Source of the DNA: Deltaproteobacteria bacterium
GTDB taxonomy: Bacteria; Desulfobacterota; GWC2-55-46; DRQE01
Direction: 5' to 3'
Assembly (NCBI GenBank): GCA_030636245.1
Contig: DAOVXI010000023.1
Span: 1-13,051 of the forward strand
DNA length: 13,051 nucleotides
Part shown: positions 3,956-11,782 of the stretch, piece by piece
Position numbering within the stretch: the stretch's first letter is position 1
Layout: each line of letters begins with the position of its first letter
Made by a program: the position numbers and the translations under genes
The notes under the pieces: generated by a model
What the model was told of the DNA's origin: nothing
The model's database searches: none
The model's input: only the letters and a program-made list of their open reading frames with translations

Positions 3956-6337
3956 ATGAAAAACAAGATCGAAAAGAAAAGACTAGTGGTCATAGGGAGC
4001 GGCATGGCCGCGACAAGTTGCGTTGAAGAGATAATAGGTCTCGATCCGGAACGTTTTGAGATAACCGTCTTCGGTGCGGAGGAACACTTGAATTATAACA
4101 GGGTCCTTCTCTCGCATGTTCTCACCGGTGAGAAGGAGCTCAAGGATATCGTCCTTCACGACTTGAAGTGGTATGAGGATAATAATATAAAGCTTCACTC
4201 CGGTAAAAGGATAACAGAGATAAACAGGGCGCAAAAGAAAGTTATCTCCGAGGACGCCTCCGAGCACCCTTACGACGTATTGATATTGGCAACCGGTTCA
4301 CTGCCGTTCATTCCACCTGTAGTAGGGATGGATAAGGAAGGGGTTGTCGCCTTCAGGACCATAAATGACTGCGAGAAGATAAAGGACGATGTCAGGGAGG
4401 GCTCAAGGGTTGCTGTTATAGGCGGCGGGCTTCTTGGGCTTGAGGCTGCTTATGGCGCGCTAAAACTTGGCGCGGATGTGAGTGTTGTTCATCTTGCCGA
4501 CAGACTTCTTGAGCGTCAGCTTGATATAACCTCTGCCGAGTTCTTAAAGGAGGACATAGAGAAGCTGGGTATTGATGTAATGCTTTCAAAGGAAACGACC
4601 GAGGTTTACGGTGAGGGCAAGTGCGAGGGCCTTAACTTTAAGGACGGCACCTCACTTGAAGCGGATTTGATCATTGTTTCTGTGGGCATCAAGCCGAACA
4701 TTGAGCTCATAGAGAGCTCGGGTATATACTGCGAAAAAGGTGTCGTGGTAAGTGACGTTATGCAAAGCTATGACCCTGCGGTCTATGCCATTGGCGAGTG
4801 TGTCCAGCATAGGAACAAAACATTCGGCCTTGTGGCCCCGATATTCAAACAGGCGAAGGTCCTTGCCAATCATCTAGCCGGAGACGGCCGTCTCGCCTTT
4901 AAGGACATTGCGTCATCCGCAAGGCTTAAGGTCCCCGACATTGAGTTATACTCGGCCGGTTCGATAGACGACGCGGATGGGATCGAGACGGTTGAGTATC
5001 TTGACCGAGGCGCACGAGTGTATAAGAAGCTTTTTCTAAAAGATAATAAACTTAACGGGATGATAATGTACGGCGACACCTCTGACGGGCCGCGTCTTTT
5101 CGCAAAGCTGTTGGATGGCAGTGATGTTAACACAGTAAGGCATACCTCTATCTTTGGTGACGGTGCGGGGGCAGGGGTGTCTTCAATGGCTGAGCTTACC
5201 GATGAAACCATTGTCTGCGGATGTAACGGCATAACCAAGGGTATGATAGTGGAGAGCATAAAGAGTAAGGGGCTTTTTTCCAGAGAGGATGTTACAAGGG
5301 AGACCGGTGCCGGCGGTGGCTGCGGCGGATGCGGAGAGCTCATTGAGCAGATACTCGAGAGCACGCTCGGCTCGGACTTTAATTCAGCTATCCATAACGA
5401 GGGGATATGTCCGTGTACACGCTATACGAGAGATGACATAGTAAAGAACATCAGGGAGCAGGGGCTTAAATCCGTAACCGAGGTGATGGATCTTCTCGGC
5501 TGGGAAACGGTTGGCTGTGAAAAATGCCGCCCCGCGATAAATTACTACGTTTCGATGGTGGATCCTCTGCACGCTGTTGATGATATATCATCAAGGCTTG
5601 TTAATGAACGTACCCATGCCAACATCCAGGCGGACGGCACCTTCTCTGTCGTACCGAGGATGTACGGAGGGGTGGTAAGCGCTGAAGAGCTTAAGAGGAT
5701 AGCCGAGGCGGCCGTAAAGTATGACGTTCCTCTGGTAAAGGTAACCGGAGGTCAGAGGATAGATCTGCTTGGGGTAAAGAAGGATGATCTTCCGAAGATG
5801 TGGAAGGATATTGATATGCCTTCGGGTTTTGCCTACGCAAAGGGCCTACGGACCGTTAAGACCTGTGTCGGTGAGAAGTACTGCAGGTACGGTACTCGGG
5901 ATTCGCTCGGGCTGGGTGTTCGTATGGAGAGGTTCTTTGAGGGTTTATGGATGCCGGCGAAGGTCAAGATGGCGGTTACGGGTTGTCCCAGGAACTGTGC
6001 CGAGAGCTTGATAAAGGATCTTGGGGTTGTGGGTATAAACGGCGGCTTTGAGATCTATGTCGGCGGAAGCGGCGGCATTGTGCTTAAGGGAGGCAAGCTT
6101 CTCTGTACGGTAGAGACAAGCGAAGAGGTGCTTCAAACGGCAGCTTCATTCATGCAGTTCTATAGGGAGGATGCGGAGTACGGGGAGAGGACATATAAGT
6201 GGGTTCGTCGAGTCGGTCTTGAGGTAATAAAAGATACCCTTGCAAAGGATGGTGTTGGTCTTGCGGAAAGGTTAAATGATGCCAGAGATGTTGTTAAGGA
6301 GCCATGGGGAGTAGGCGTTAAAGCATCGGGTGAGTAG
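3956..6337 (+). CDS. nirB: NAD(P)H-dependent nitrite reductase, large subunit
   Basis: A 793-residue cytoplasmic siroheme enzyme that reduces nitrite to ammonium. An N-terminal FAD/NAD-binding module has Rossmann motifs GSGMA (14-18) and GGGLLGLE (156-163). Two BFD-like [2Fe-2S] segments follow: Cys421/Cys423 with Cys456/Cys459, and a second set Cys485/Cys487 with Cys521/Cys524. The sulfite/nitrite reductase half-domain starts near 565. It supplies the 4Fe-4S/siroheme ligands Cys637 and Cys643 (TCVGEKYC) and Cys677 and Cys681 (CPRNC), with LYVGG-like YVGGSGG near 701. It is slightly shorter than E. coli NirB (847). AGGAAG (3943-3948) precedes the chosen ATG by 7 bases. The usual small-subunit gene nirD is not in the window; the next gene is a convergent thiE 25 bases away. 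The leader attenuator probably controls it. The product would feed ammonium to glutamine synthesis. Confidence 0.94.
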   Translation: MKNKIEKKRLVVIGSGMAATSCVEEIIGLDPERFEITVFGAEEHLNYNRVLLSHVLTGEKELKDIVLHDLKWYEDNNIKLHSGKRITEINRAQKKVISEDASEHPYDVLILATGSLPFIPPVVGMDKEGVVAFRTINDCEKIKDDVREGSRVAVIGGGLLGLEAAYGALKLGADVSVVHLADRLLERQLDITSAEFLKEDIEKLGIDVMLSKETTEVYGEGKCEGLNFKDGTSLEADLIIVSVGIKPNIELIESSGIYCEKGVVVSDVMQSYDPAVYAIGECVQHRNKTFGLVAPIFKQAKVLANHLAGDGRLAFKDIASSARLKVPDIELYSAGSIDDADGIETVEYLDRGARVYKKLFLKDNKLNGMIMYGDTSDGPRLFAKLLDGSDVNTVRHTSIFGDGAGAGVSSMAELTDETIVCGCNGITKGMIVESIKSKGLFSREDVTRETGAGGGCGGCGELIEQILESTLGSDFNSAIHNEGICPCTRYTRDDIVKNIREQGLKSVTEVMDLLGWETVGCEKCRPAINYYVSMVDPLHAVDDISSRLVNERTHANIQADGTFSVVPRMYGGVVSAEELKRIAEAAVKYDVPLVKVTGGQRIDLLGVKKDDLPKMWKDIDMPSGFAYAKGLRTVKTCVGEKYCRYGTRDSLGLGVRMERFFEGLWMPAKVKMAVTGCPRNCAESLIKDLGVVGINGGFEIYVGGSGGIVLKGGKLLCTVETSEEVLQTAASFMQFYREDAEYGERTYKWVRRVGLEVIKDTLAKDGVGLAERLNDARDVVKEPWGVGVKASGE

Positions 6338-6362
6338 CTTCAATTGATGTTTATGCCGTTGT

Positions 6363-7046
6363 CTATCTTGATGCTGTGGCCGAGGTTATGATAGCCGAGA
6401 GCGTTGTTGTTGCTCTGAGCTTATCATGAGCCTTCATTATCTCCGAGATCATTGCGATCGAATCCGGGCCTGCGCTCATTACCTCTTTTATCTTATCTTC
6501 CGTTATGCCTCCGATGGCTACGACAGGAACGTCCGTGAAGGAGCATACCTCTTTAAGGGTCGCTACCCCCACCGCCTCTCTTGCATCAGGCTTTGTTTGT
6601 GTGGTGAATATCGGCCCGAAGGATATGTAGTCTATAATGCCCGGACTAATTAGCATCTCCGCGCGTTGGGCCTCTTCTTTTGTATGGGTGGAAAAGCCGA
6701 TGAGTTTTTCCTTGCCAATGAGTTCTCTTGCGTCTTCAGGTGGTAGGTCACTGTCCCCGATGTGGATCCCGTCGGCACCGGAGAGCATGGCAACGTCAAC
6801 CCTGTCGTTTACGATAAAGACCGCTTTAAAGCTTTCTGTGGCTCTACGCATCTTGGTAGCCGCTTCCAGCATCTCCTTTGAGCCTGCTTGCTTTGCCCTG
6901 AGCTGTATTATCCCCACGCCACCCTCAAGGATACGGCAGGTGGAGTCGTAAACGTCACCTTCTCCCAGCAGTCCAAGGTCCATTATGGGGTAGAGCCCTT
7001 TGACCTTTTCTGCGGCCTCTCTTTTATCTCTGTTTGAGCAGAACAT
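6363..7046 (-). CDS. thiE: Thiamine-phosphate synthase
   Basis: A 227-residue TIM-barrel enzyme that couples the pyrimidine HMP-PP to the thiazole phosphate to make thiamine monophosphate. The signatures appear in order: QLRAK (48-52), VNDRVD (79-84), ADGIHIGDSDLP (91-102), GFSTHT (117-122), FGPIFTTQTK (143-152) and VVAIGGIT (175-182). Together these cover the pyrophosphate and thiazole binding residues of ThiE rather than the degenerate TenI paralogue. HIGDSDLP replaces the more usual HLGQxDLP, a mild change. The start ATG at 7046 has an AAAGAG just upstream. The first 16 residues are poorly conserved in the family, so a later start is possible. No other thi gene is nearby. It converges on nirB and diverges from the antiporter, so it is probably monocistronic. 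No THI-box riboswitch was recognised in its short leader. Confidence 0.9.
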   Translation of the reverse strand: MFCSNRDKREAAEKVKGLYPIMDLGLLGEGDVYDSTCRILEGGVGIIQLRAKQAGSKEMLEAATKMRRATESFKAVFIVNDRVDVAMLSGADGIHIGDSDLPPEDARELIGKEKLIGFSTHTKEEAQRAEMLISPGIIDYISFGPIFTTQTKPDAREAVGVATLKEVCSFTDVPVVAIGGITEDKIKEVMSAGPDSIAMISEIMKAHDKLRATTTLSAIITSATASR

Positions 7047-7141
7047 CTCTTTATTTTAACAGATTTTTTCGTTTAATATTGTATAATCTTTACTTATCTG
7101 TAAAATAGTATATTAGTTTTAAGGTATTTAAAGGCAATAGA
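7047..7141. promoter_or_regulatory. AT-rich divergent promoter region (thiE / antiporter)
   Basis: These 95 bases separate divergent genes and must hold both promoters. A TATAAT at 7082-7087 on the + strand is a good -10 but lacks a convincing -35. ACAGAT (7059-7064) and ATCTGT (7096-7101) form an inverted pair about 31 bases apart that could be an operator, but the match is short. Confidence 0.35.
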
Positions 7142-8983
7142 ATGGAAAGTTACGGAGGCACGGTTTTGCACGAGCAGATACTCATACAGATAGCTATAAT
7201 ACTCGTCCTTGGGATAGGAGCGCAGTGGTTTTCCTGGCGCCTTAAGGTGCCGGCCATTCTTTTTCTTCTCATAACAGGTTTTGTTGCCGGCCCCGTAACG
7301 GGTGTCGTAAAGCCTGACGCTCTCTTCGGAGAGCTGCTTATTCCCATGGTCGGCATAGCCGTTGCTATAATACTTTTTGAGGGAGGCTTGAGCTTAAAGT
7401 TCAAGGAGCTCAAGGGCTTTGGAAAGGTCGTAAGCTATCTTGTAACCATCGGGGTCCTCGCGACATGGGCCGTGAGCACGGTGGCATCCTACTTTCTGCT
7501 TGGCCTTGATCTTTCTTTGTCCCTGCTTATTGGCGCTGTGCTCTCCGTCACGGGACCCACAGTTATCTTACCGCTCCTTCGTCATGTTAAGCCGAGCGGT
7601 CACCTTGGCTCTATTCTAAAGTGGGAAGGCATTGTAATAGACCCGATCGGCGCAATGCTGGCCGTGCTTGTCTTCGAGGTCATAATCTCGGGCGGTCACG
7701 GGGGTGCTACCTCTCATGCCGTTTTCGGCATCCTCAGGACCATAGCCGCCGGAGGTGTTACAGGTCTCCTCGGAGCTTTTATCATATTATTTTTTCTTAA
7801 GAGATTCTGGATACCGGATAATCTGCAAAGCCCCGTTACCCTCATGATGGTAGTAGCGACCTACGTTGTTTCGAACCTCTTTCAGGACGAGAGCGGTCTA
7901 CTGGGCGTTACCGTGATGGGCATAGTGCTTGCGAACCAGAAGAGTGTTTCCCTTAAGCACATAATGGAGTTCAAGGAGAACTTAAGGGTGCTGCTTCTCT
8001 CCGTGCTTTTTATCGTGCTGGCCGCAAAACTTGACTTCAAGGAGCTTCATCACTTTAACCTTAACTGGGTAATATTTCTTGCTGTCCTGATACTCATCGC
8101 GAGACCTGTCTCTGTTTTTCTTTCGACCATCGGATCGGGGTTGAAGCCAAAGGAACGTTTCTTTCTTATGCTTATGGCACCGAGAGGAATAGTTGCCGCG
8201 GCCATCTCAAGTGTTTTTGCTTTAAAACTTATGGAGATGGATTACCCGGGGGCTGATCTTTTGGTGCCGGTAACATTCATGGTCATTGTCGGCACTGTTG
8301 CTTTTTATGGCTTAAGCGCCGCGCCTATCGCGAGAAGGCTTTCTCTTGCAAGCCCAAGCCCCCAAGGCGTTCTCTTTGTCGGTGCTCATCACTGGGTAAG
8401 GGCAATAGCGGCGGCACTAAAGAAGGAGGGCTTTGATGTGCTTCTTGTTGACAGCAACTGGCCAAACATAACTCAGGCAAAGCTTGAGGGTATTCCTGCT
8501 TACTACGGCAGTATCCTGAGTGAGCAGTTCCTCTCGCAGGCCGCGCTTGGCGGCATAGGAAAGCTCTTTGCCGTAACCTTTAATGATGATGTTAACAGCC
8601 TTGCAGCGATGCGTTTCATAGAGACCTTCGGCCGTCGTAATGTTTATCAATTACCGCCGGAGGACGAGAAGAAGGTAAGCCATGACCTGAACGGACGGCT
8701 GCTCTTCTCCGATGAAGCTACTTACGTCGCGATAAGCAAGAGATATAGAAAGGGCGGGGTACTAAAGACAACAAAGCTTACCGAAGAGTTCGGTTTTGAG
8801 GATTTCAGGAATAAATACCCTGACGCTCTCTTGATGTTCCTCATCGATGAGAAGAGGAAGCTTAAGGTTTTCTCCGTAGATTCTATGCCGGAGCCCAAGG
8901 CAGCTCAAACCATAATAAGTATCGTAACCCCGATCGAAGAAGTAAGCGAAGAAGTAGAAGAAGAGGAGGTTAAAGAAGGGTAA
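7142..8983 (+). CDS. CPA1-type cation/proton antiporter with C-terminal RCK/TrkA-N-like domain
   Basis: A 613-residue inner-membrane protein. Residues about 9-400 hold 12-13 hydrophobic segments of the Na+(K+)/H+ exchanger fold, with TGPT (137-140), the ion-binding EGIVIDPIG (162-170) and APRGIVAAA (346-354). From about 409 a Rossmann-like TrkA-N domain follows, but its glycine loop reads VGAHHWVRAIA instead of GxGxxG. A soluble tail ends in a very acidic stretch (about 589-613). Such proteins exchange Na+ or K+ for protons under nucleotide or redox control of the cytoplasmic domain; the ion cannot be told. ATG 7142 has a modest AAAGG at 7 to 12 bases. An in-frame TTG at 7166 has a better GGAGG (7154-7158) at 7 bases and may be the true start. 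Its 3' end overlaps the convergent methyltransferase by 14 bases. Confidence 0.9.
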   Translation: MESYGGTVLHEQILIQIAIILVLGIGAQWFSWRLKVPAILFLLITGFVAGPVTGVVKPDALFGELLIPMVGIAVAIILFEGGLSLKFKELKGFGKVVSYLVTIGVLATWAVSTVASYFLLGLDLSLSLLIGAVLSVTGPTVILPLLRHVKPSGHLGSILKWEGIVIDPIGAMLAVLVFEVIISGGHGGATSHAVFGILRTIAAGGVTGLLGAFIILFFLKRFWIPDNLQSPVTLMMVVATYVVSNLFQDESGLLGVTVMGIVLANQKSVSLKHIMEFKENLRVLLLSVLFIVLAAKLDFKELHHFNLNWVIFLAVLILIARPVSVFLSTIGSGLKPKERFFLMLMAPRGIVAAAISSVFALKLMEMDYPGADLLVPVTFMVIVGTVAFYGLSAAPIARRLSLASPSPQGVLFVGAHHWVRAIAAALKKEGFDVLLVDSNWPNITQAKLEGIPAYYGSILSEQFLSQAALGGIGKLFAVTFNDDVNSLAAMRFIETFGRRNVYQLPPEDEKKVSHDLNGRLLFSDEATYVAISKRYRKGGVLKTTKLTEEFGFEDFRNKYPDALLMFLIDEKRKLKVFSVDSMPEPKAAQTIISIVTPIEEVSEEVEEEEVKEG

Positions 8984-10361
8984 GGGTATTTACTCCATAG
9001 AGATCAGTTGTTTTGATCGCTAACTTGCCTTTTGCTTTAACCGTAACTTCATTCGTAATACACTTGCCGCTCTCCCGAACCCTTTGCACTACGCTTCTGA
9101 AAATACTTCCGTCATAGGCGGTATCAATCGCCAGGTACTCTATAAGCTCAAGGCCTTGTTCCGCGGAGCTTGAAATGTATTTTTTTAGTGTTATCGTGAC
9201 TTCGTTGTTAGTGTTTTTTACTGCTCTAAGTTTTATCTTTCCTGTTTTCTTTTCTTTTGCATCATCATCTATGCTCTCGGATGTAAAGGGCTTTGCGCCT
9301 GTCTTTATAAGGCGTGACCTTGTAACCGTAAGGGAGGGCTTGCCGTGGTCGCAGCCTATCCATCTGCGTCCAAGTTTCTCAGCCACGGTGACGGTTGTTC
9401 CTGAGCCGGTGAAGAAGTCGCAGACGATATCATTCTTATCCGTTCCACACTCGATTATTCTTTGAAGTAGTAGCTCGGGTTTTTGTGTTCCGTAGCCGGT
9501 GCGTTCTTTTAGAGGTATGTGCATGGCATCCGGGATGTCATCCCATACATCCCCGACAAGAATATCCTCTATGATCTTCTTGCCGCTTCTCCTGAGGAAG
9601 TACTTTATGCGTTCCTTGCCGCCCGAGGTCCTGTGTACGCGGCCTTCTTTCTCCAAAGCCTTGATGCTCTTATCGGTGTAGTCACCCCTTGGCGAGGTCT
9701 TGAAGTAACGGCCCTCAGAGTCGATACGTATGCCTCTCTGGTGCGCCTCTGCGTGCGTCATTATGCGTTCCGTGAAAACTTTTTTTAGCTTTGCTTTCCT
9801 TGTTTTGCCGTATACTATTATCGTGTCGTGGTTTCTCGGGAACTGTCCGCTCACGGCCTTTGCTCCTCTGCCGCCGTAGTTCCAGATAATCTCGTTCAAA
9901 AAGTTCTCTTCACCGAAGATCTCGTCAAGGAGTACCCTCACAAGATGGCTCACTCTCCAATCGCAGTGAAGGAAAAGAAAGCCGTCGTCGGTGAGCAGTC
10001 CGTGCATGGCCTCGATCCTAGGTTTTAACATATCGAGGTATGAGGCACGTTCCCATTTATCGGTGTAGGCTTTTACACTTATTTTTTTATCGGGTAGAGT
10101 AGTCGTATGGTTATAATCAACGTTCGAGAGGAAGGGCGGGTCGATGTATATGAGCTTGACCTTGCCGCTTAACTCATTTGAGATGTGGTTGATGGCAGAG
10201 AGGTTGTCGCCAGTTATTAGCCTGCCTGAAAGCTTACGGCTCTTTGAACTCTCCGGGTAAACCTCTTCCGTGGTAATAGCCTCATAACTCGGGTAATTTT
10301 TTTGAGGGCGCTCATCCCAGGTAAGCCTTATGGCACGTTCTTTTTTGTACGTCTTGCCCAT
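8970..10361 (-). CDS. Beta-class site-specific DNA methyltransferase (N6-adenine or N4-cytosine), orphan
   Basis: A 463-residue AdoMet-dependent DNA methyltransferase. Catalytic motif IV, IDPPF (Asp74-Pro-Pro-Phe77), precedes the AdoMet-binding motif I, DFFTGSGTT (about 315-323). This gives the beta order also seen in Type III Mod proteins. The upstream LITGDNLSAI (48-57) and TQKPELLLQRII (292-303) are further family landmarks. Residues about 170-290 are the likely target recognition region. A Lys-rich extension of about 110 residues follows motif I and is not recognised. No restriction endonuclease is adjacent, so it looks like an orphan. Its ATG lies one base after the ntrC stop, and AGGA inside the end of ntrC provides its ribosome site, so it is translated from the ntrBC message. 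Target sequence and role are unknown. Confidence 0.9.
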   Translation of the reverse strand: MGKTYKKERAIRLTWDERPQKNYPSYEAITTEEVYPESSKSRKLSGRLITGDNLSAINHISNELSGKVKLIYIDPPFLSNVDYNHTTTLPDKKISVKAYTDKWERASYLDMLKPRIEAMHGLLTDDGFLFLHCDWRVSHLVRVLLDEIFGEENFLNEIIWNYGGRGAKAVSGQFPRNHDTIIVYGKTRKAKLKKVFTERIMTHAEAHQRGIRIDSEGRYFKTSPRGDYTDKSIKALEKEGRVHRTSGGKERIKYFLRRSGKKIIEDILVGDVWDDIPDAMHIPLKERTGYGTQKPELLLQRIIECGTDKNDIVCDFFTGSGTTVTVAEKLGRRWIGCDHGKPSLTVTRSRLIKTGAKPFTSESIDDDAKEKKTGKIKLRAVKNTNNEVTITLKKYISSSAEQGLELIEYLAIDTAYDGSIFRSVVQRVRESGKCITNEVTVKAKGKLAIKTTDLYGVNTLTLL

Positions 10362-10362
10362 T

Positions 10363-11778
10363 CTATTCCTTATAGTCTTTCAGGTTTATTTTGAGCTCTT
10401 TGATCTTTTTCCTTAATGTGTTGCGGTTTATGCCGAGCATCTCAGAGGCTTTGACCTGATTGTAAGCGGTCTTCTTGAGCACAAGTTTAATGAGCGGCCT
10501 TTCCATGTACGGCATTATAGTGTCATAGAGTTCCTGCCTTGATGACGTGCTTGATCTCTCGATAAACGGCTCAAGTTTTTTGGTTATGATGTCCTCTATG
10601 TTGTCAGTGTTTTTGTTGCTGTATGTGAGCTGGATGTCATCCGGTGCGATGAGAGCTCCTGAGCTTAGCAGTGTTGTTCTCTTTAAGGTGTTCTCAAGTT
10701 CTCTTACGTTGCCCGGCCAGCGGTAATCACTCAGCACTTTGAGCGCGCCCTTGCTCATACGTTTTACGTCAGTTCTGTTCTCGAGTGCAAACTTTGAGAG
10801 AAAGTGATTGATCAGAGGTACTATGTCGCTCCTCCTCTCCCTCAGTGGCGGGATATGAAGCTCAACCACGTTCAAGCGGAAGTAAAGGTCTTCTCTGAAG
10901 CGGCCCTCCCTGACCTCTACGGCAAGGTCTTTGTTGGTCGCGGCGATTATCCTCACGCTGACCTTAACGCTTTCAGTGCCGCCGACCCTGTAGAACTCAC
11001 CTTCCTGAATAACACGCAGCAACTTTGATTGAAGTGAGATATCCATGTCGCCTATCTCGTCAAGGAAGAGGGTGCCTCCGTCGGCAAGCTCGAACTTTCC
11101 TTTTCTTCTCTCGCTCGCTCCGGTAAAGGCACCTTTCTCAGAACCAAAGAGCTCGCTCTCCATGAGATCTTTTGGCACAGCCGCGCTGTTCACGGTAATA
11201 AGCGCTCCGGTGGAGCGGGAACTGTTCAGGTGAATTATCCTGGAGATAAGCTCCTTGCCCGTGCCGCTCTCGCCGCATACGAGCACGGTCGCGTCACTGG
11301 GAGCGACCTTGCCGATGGTCTTATAGACCTTTGTCATCACCTTGCTCTTTCCGATGAACTCGGCCTCTTTTGCCATGCCTTGCTTTATCTGTTCTTTTAG
11401 TTTGGTAACCTCGCCTGAGAGTTTGTTGGCTATAAGCGCGCGTTCGGCTATTATCTCTACCTCGTCCAGTTCAAAGGGTTTGTTCAGATAGTCAAAGGCG
11501 CCGTTCTTCATAGCTTCTATGGTGTTCGTCATCGTGCCCTCGGCGGTCATTATGATAACAGGTGTATCCGTCTTAACGCTTTTAAGCACAGAGAGGCCAT
11601 CGAGCTTGGGCATGTTTATGTCCAGGAATGCCAGGTCGGGTGAGTCGTTCTTTAGTATCAGGCTTGCGTCTTTGCCGTTATCCGTTGTCGTGGTCGTGAA
11701 TCCTTTTTCCTCAAAGAGCTTGCTTAGGACCCACACCACACTTTCATCATCGTCAGCAATGAGTATATGTTTATCCAT
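10363..11778 (-). CDS. ntrC: Nitrogen regulation response regulator, sigma-54 activator
   Basis: A 471-residue three-domain protein, matching the usual NtrC length. The receiver (1-120) has acidic residues at 9-11, phospho-acceptor Asp53 and a conserved Lys100 before Pro-Phe. The AAA+ domain (about 140-370) has Walker A GESGTGKE (169-176), the sigma-54 contact loop GAFTGA (216-221), Walker B GTLFLDE (235-241) and FREDLYFRLNVV. A Fis-type helix-turn-helix ends the protein (about 441-464, KASEMLGINRNTLRKKI). It activates sigma-54 promoters when phosphorylated by NtrB under nitrogen limitation. The residue before EKGAFTGA is Ser where His is common. A GGAGG lies in the last codons of ntrB, which ends 4 bases upstream. 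The -24/-12 promoter at 243-259 is a candidate target in the same window. Confidence 0.92.
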   Translation of the reverse strand: MDKHILIADDDESVVWVLSKLFEEKGFTTTTTDNGKDASLILKNDSPDLAFLDINMPKLDGLSVLKSVKTDTPVIIMTAEGTMTNTIEAMKNGAFDYLNKPFELDEVEIIAERALIANKLSGEVTKLKEQIKQGMAKEAEFIGKSKVMTKVYKTIGKVAPSDATVLVCGESGTGKELISRIIHLNSSRSTGALITVNSAAVPKDLMESELFGSEKGAFTGASERRKGKFELADGGTLFLDEIGDMDISLQSKLLRVIQEGEFYRVGGTESVKVSVRIIAATNKDLAVEVREGRFREDLYFRLNVVELHIPPLRERRSDIVPLINHFLSKFALENRTDVKRMSKGALKVLSDYRWPGNVRELENTLKRTTLLSSGALIAPDDIQLTYSNKNTDNIEDIITKKLEPFIERSSTSSRQELYDTIMPYMERPLIKLVLKKTAYNQVKASEMLGINRNTLRKKIKELKINLKDYKE

Positions 11779-11782
11779 TTCT

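Noticed and set aside
4870..5364. 164-codon minus-strand open frame inside nirB
   Set aside because: It mirrors the nirB codons, is Ser/Pro-rich, and overlaps the [2Fe-2S] region of a clearly coding gene.
7047..7141. THI-box (TPP) riboswitch before thiE
   Set aside because: The leader available to thiE is short and AT-rich and lacks the conserved CUGAGA and related core elements.
8970..10361. Restriction-modification system or defence island
   Set aside because: Only a methyltransferase is present. No endonuclease, helicase, toxin or other defence gene is adjacent; its neighbours are ntrBC and an antiporter.
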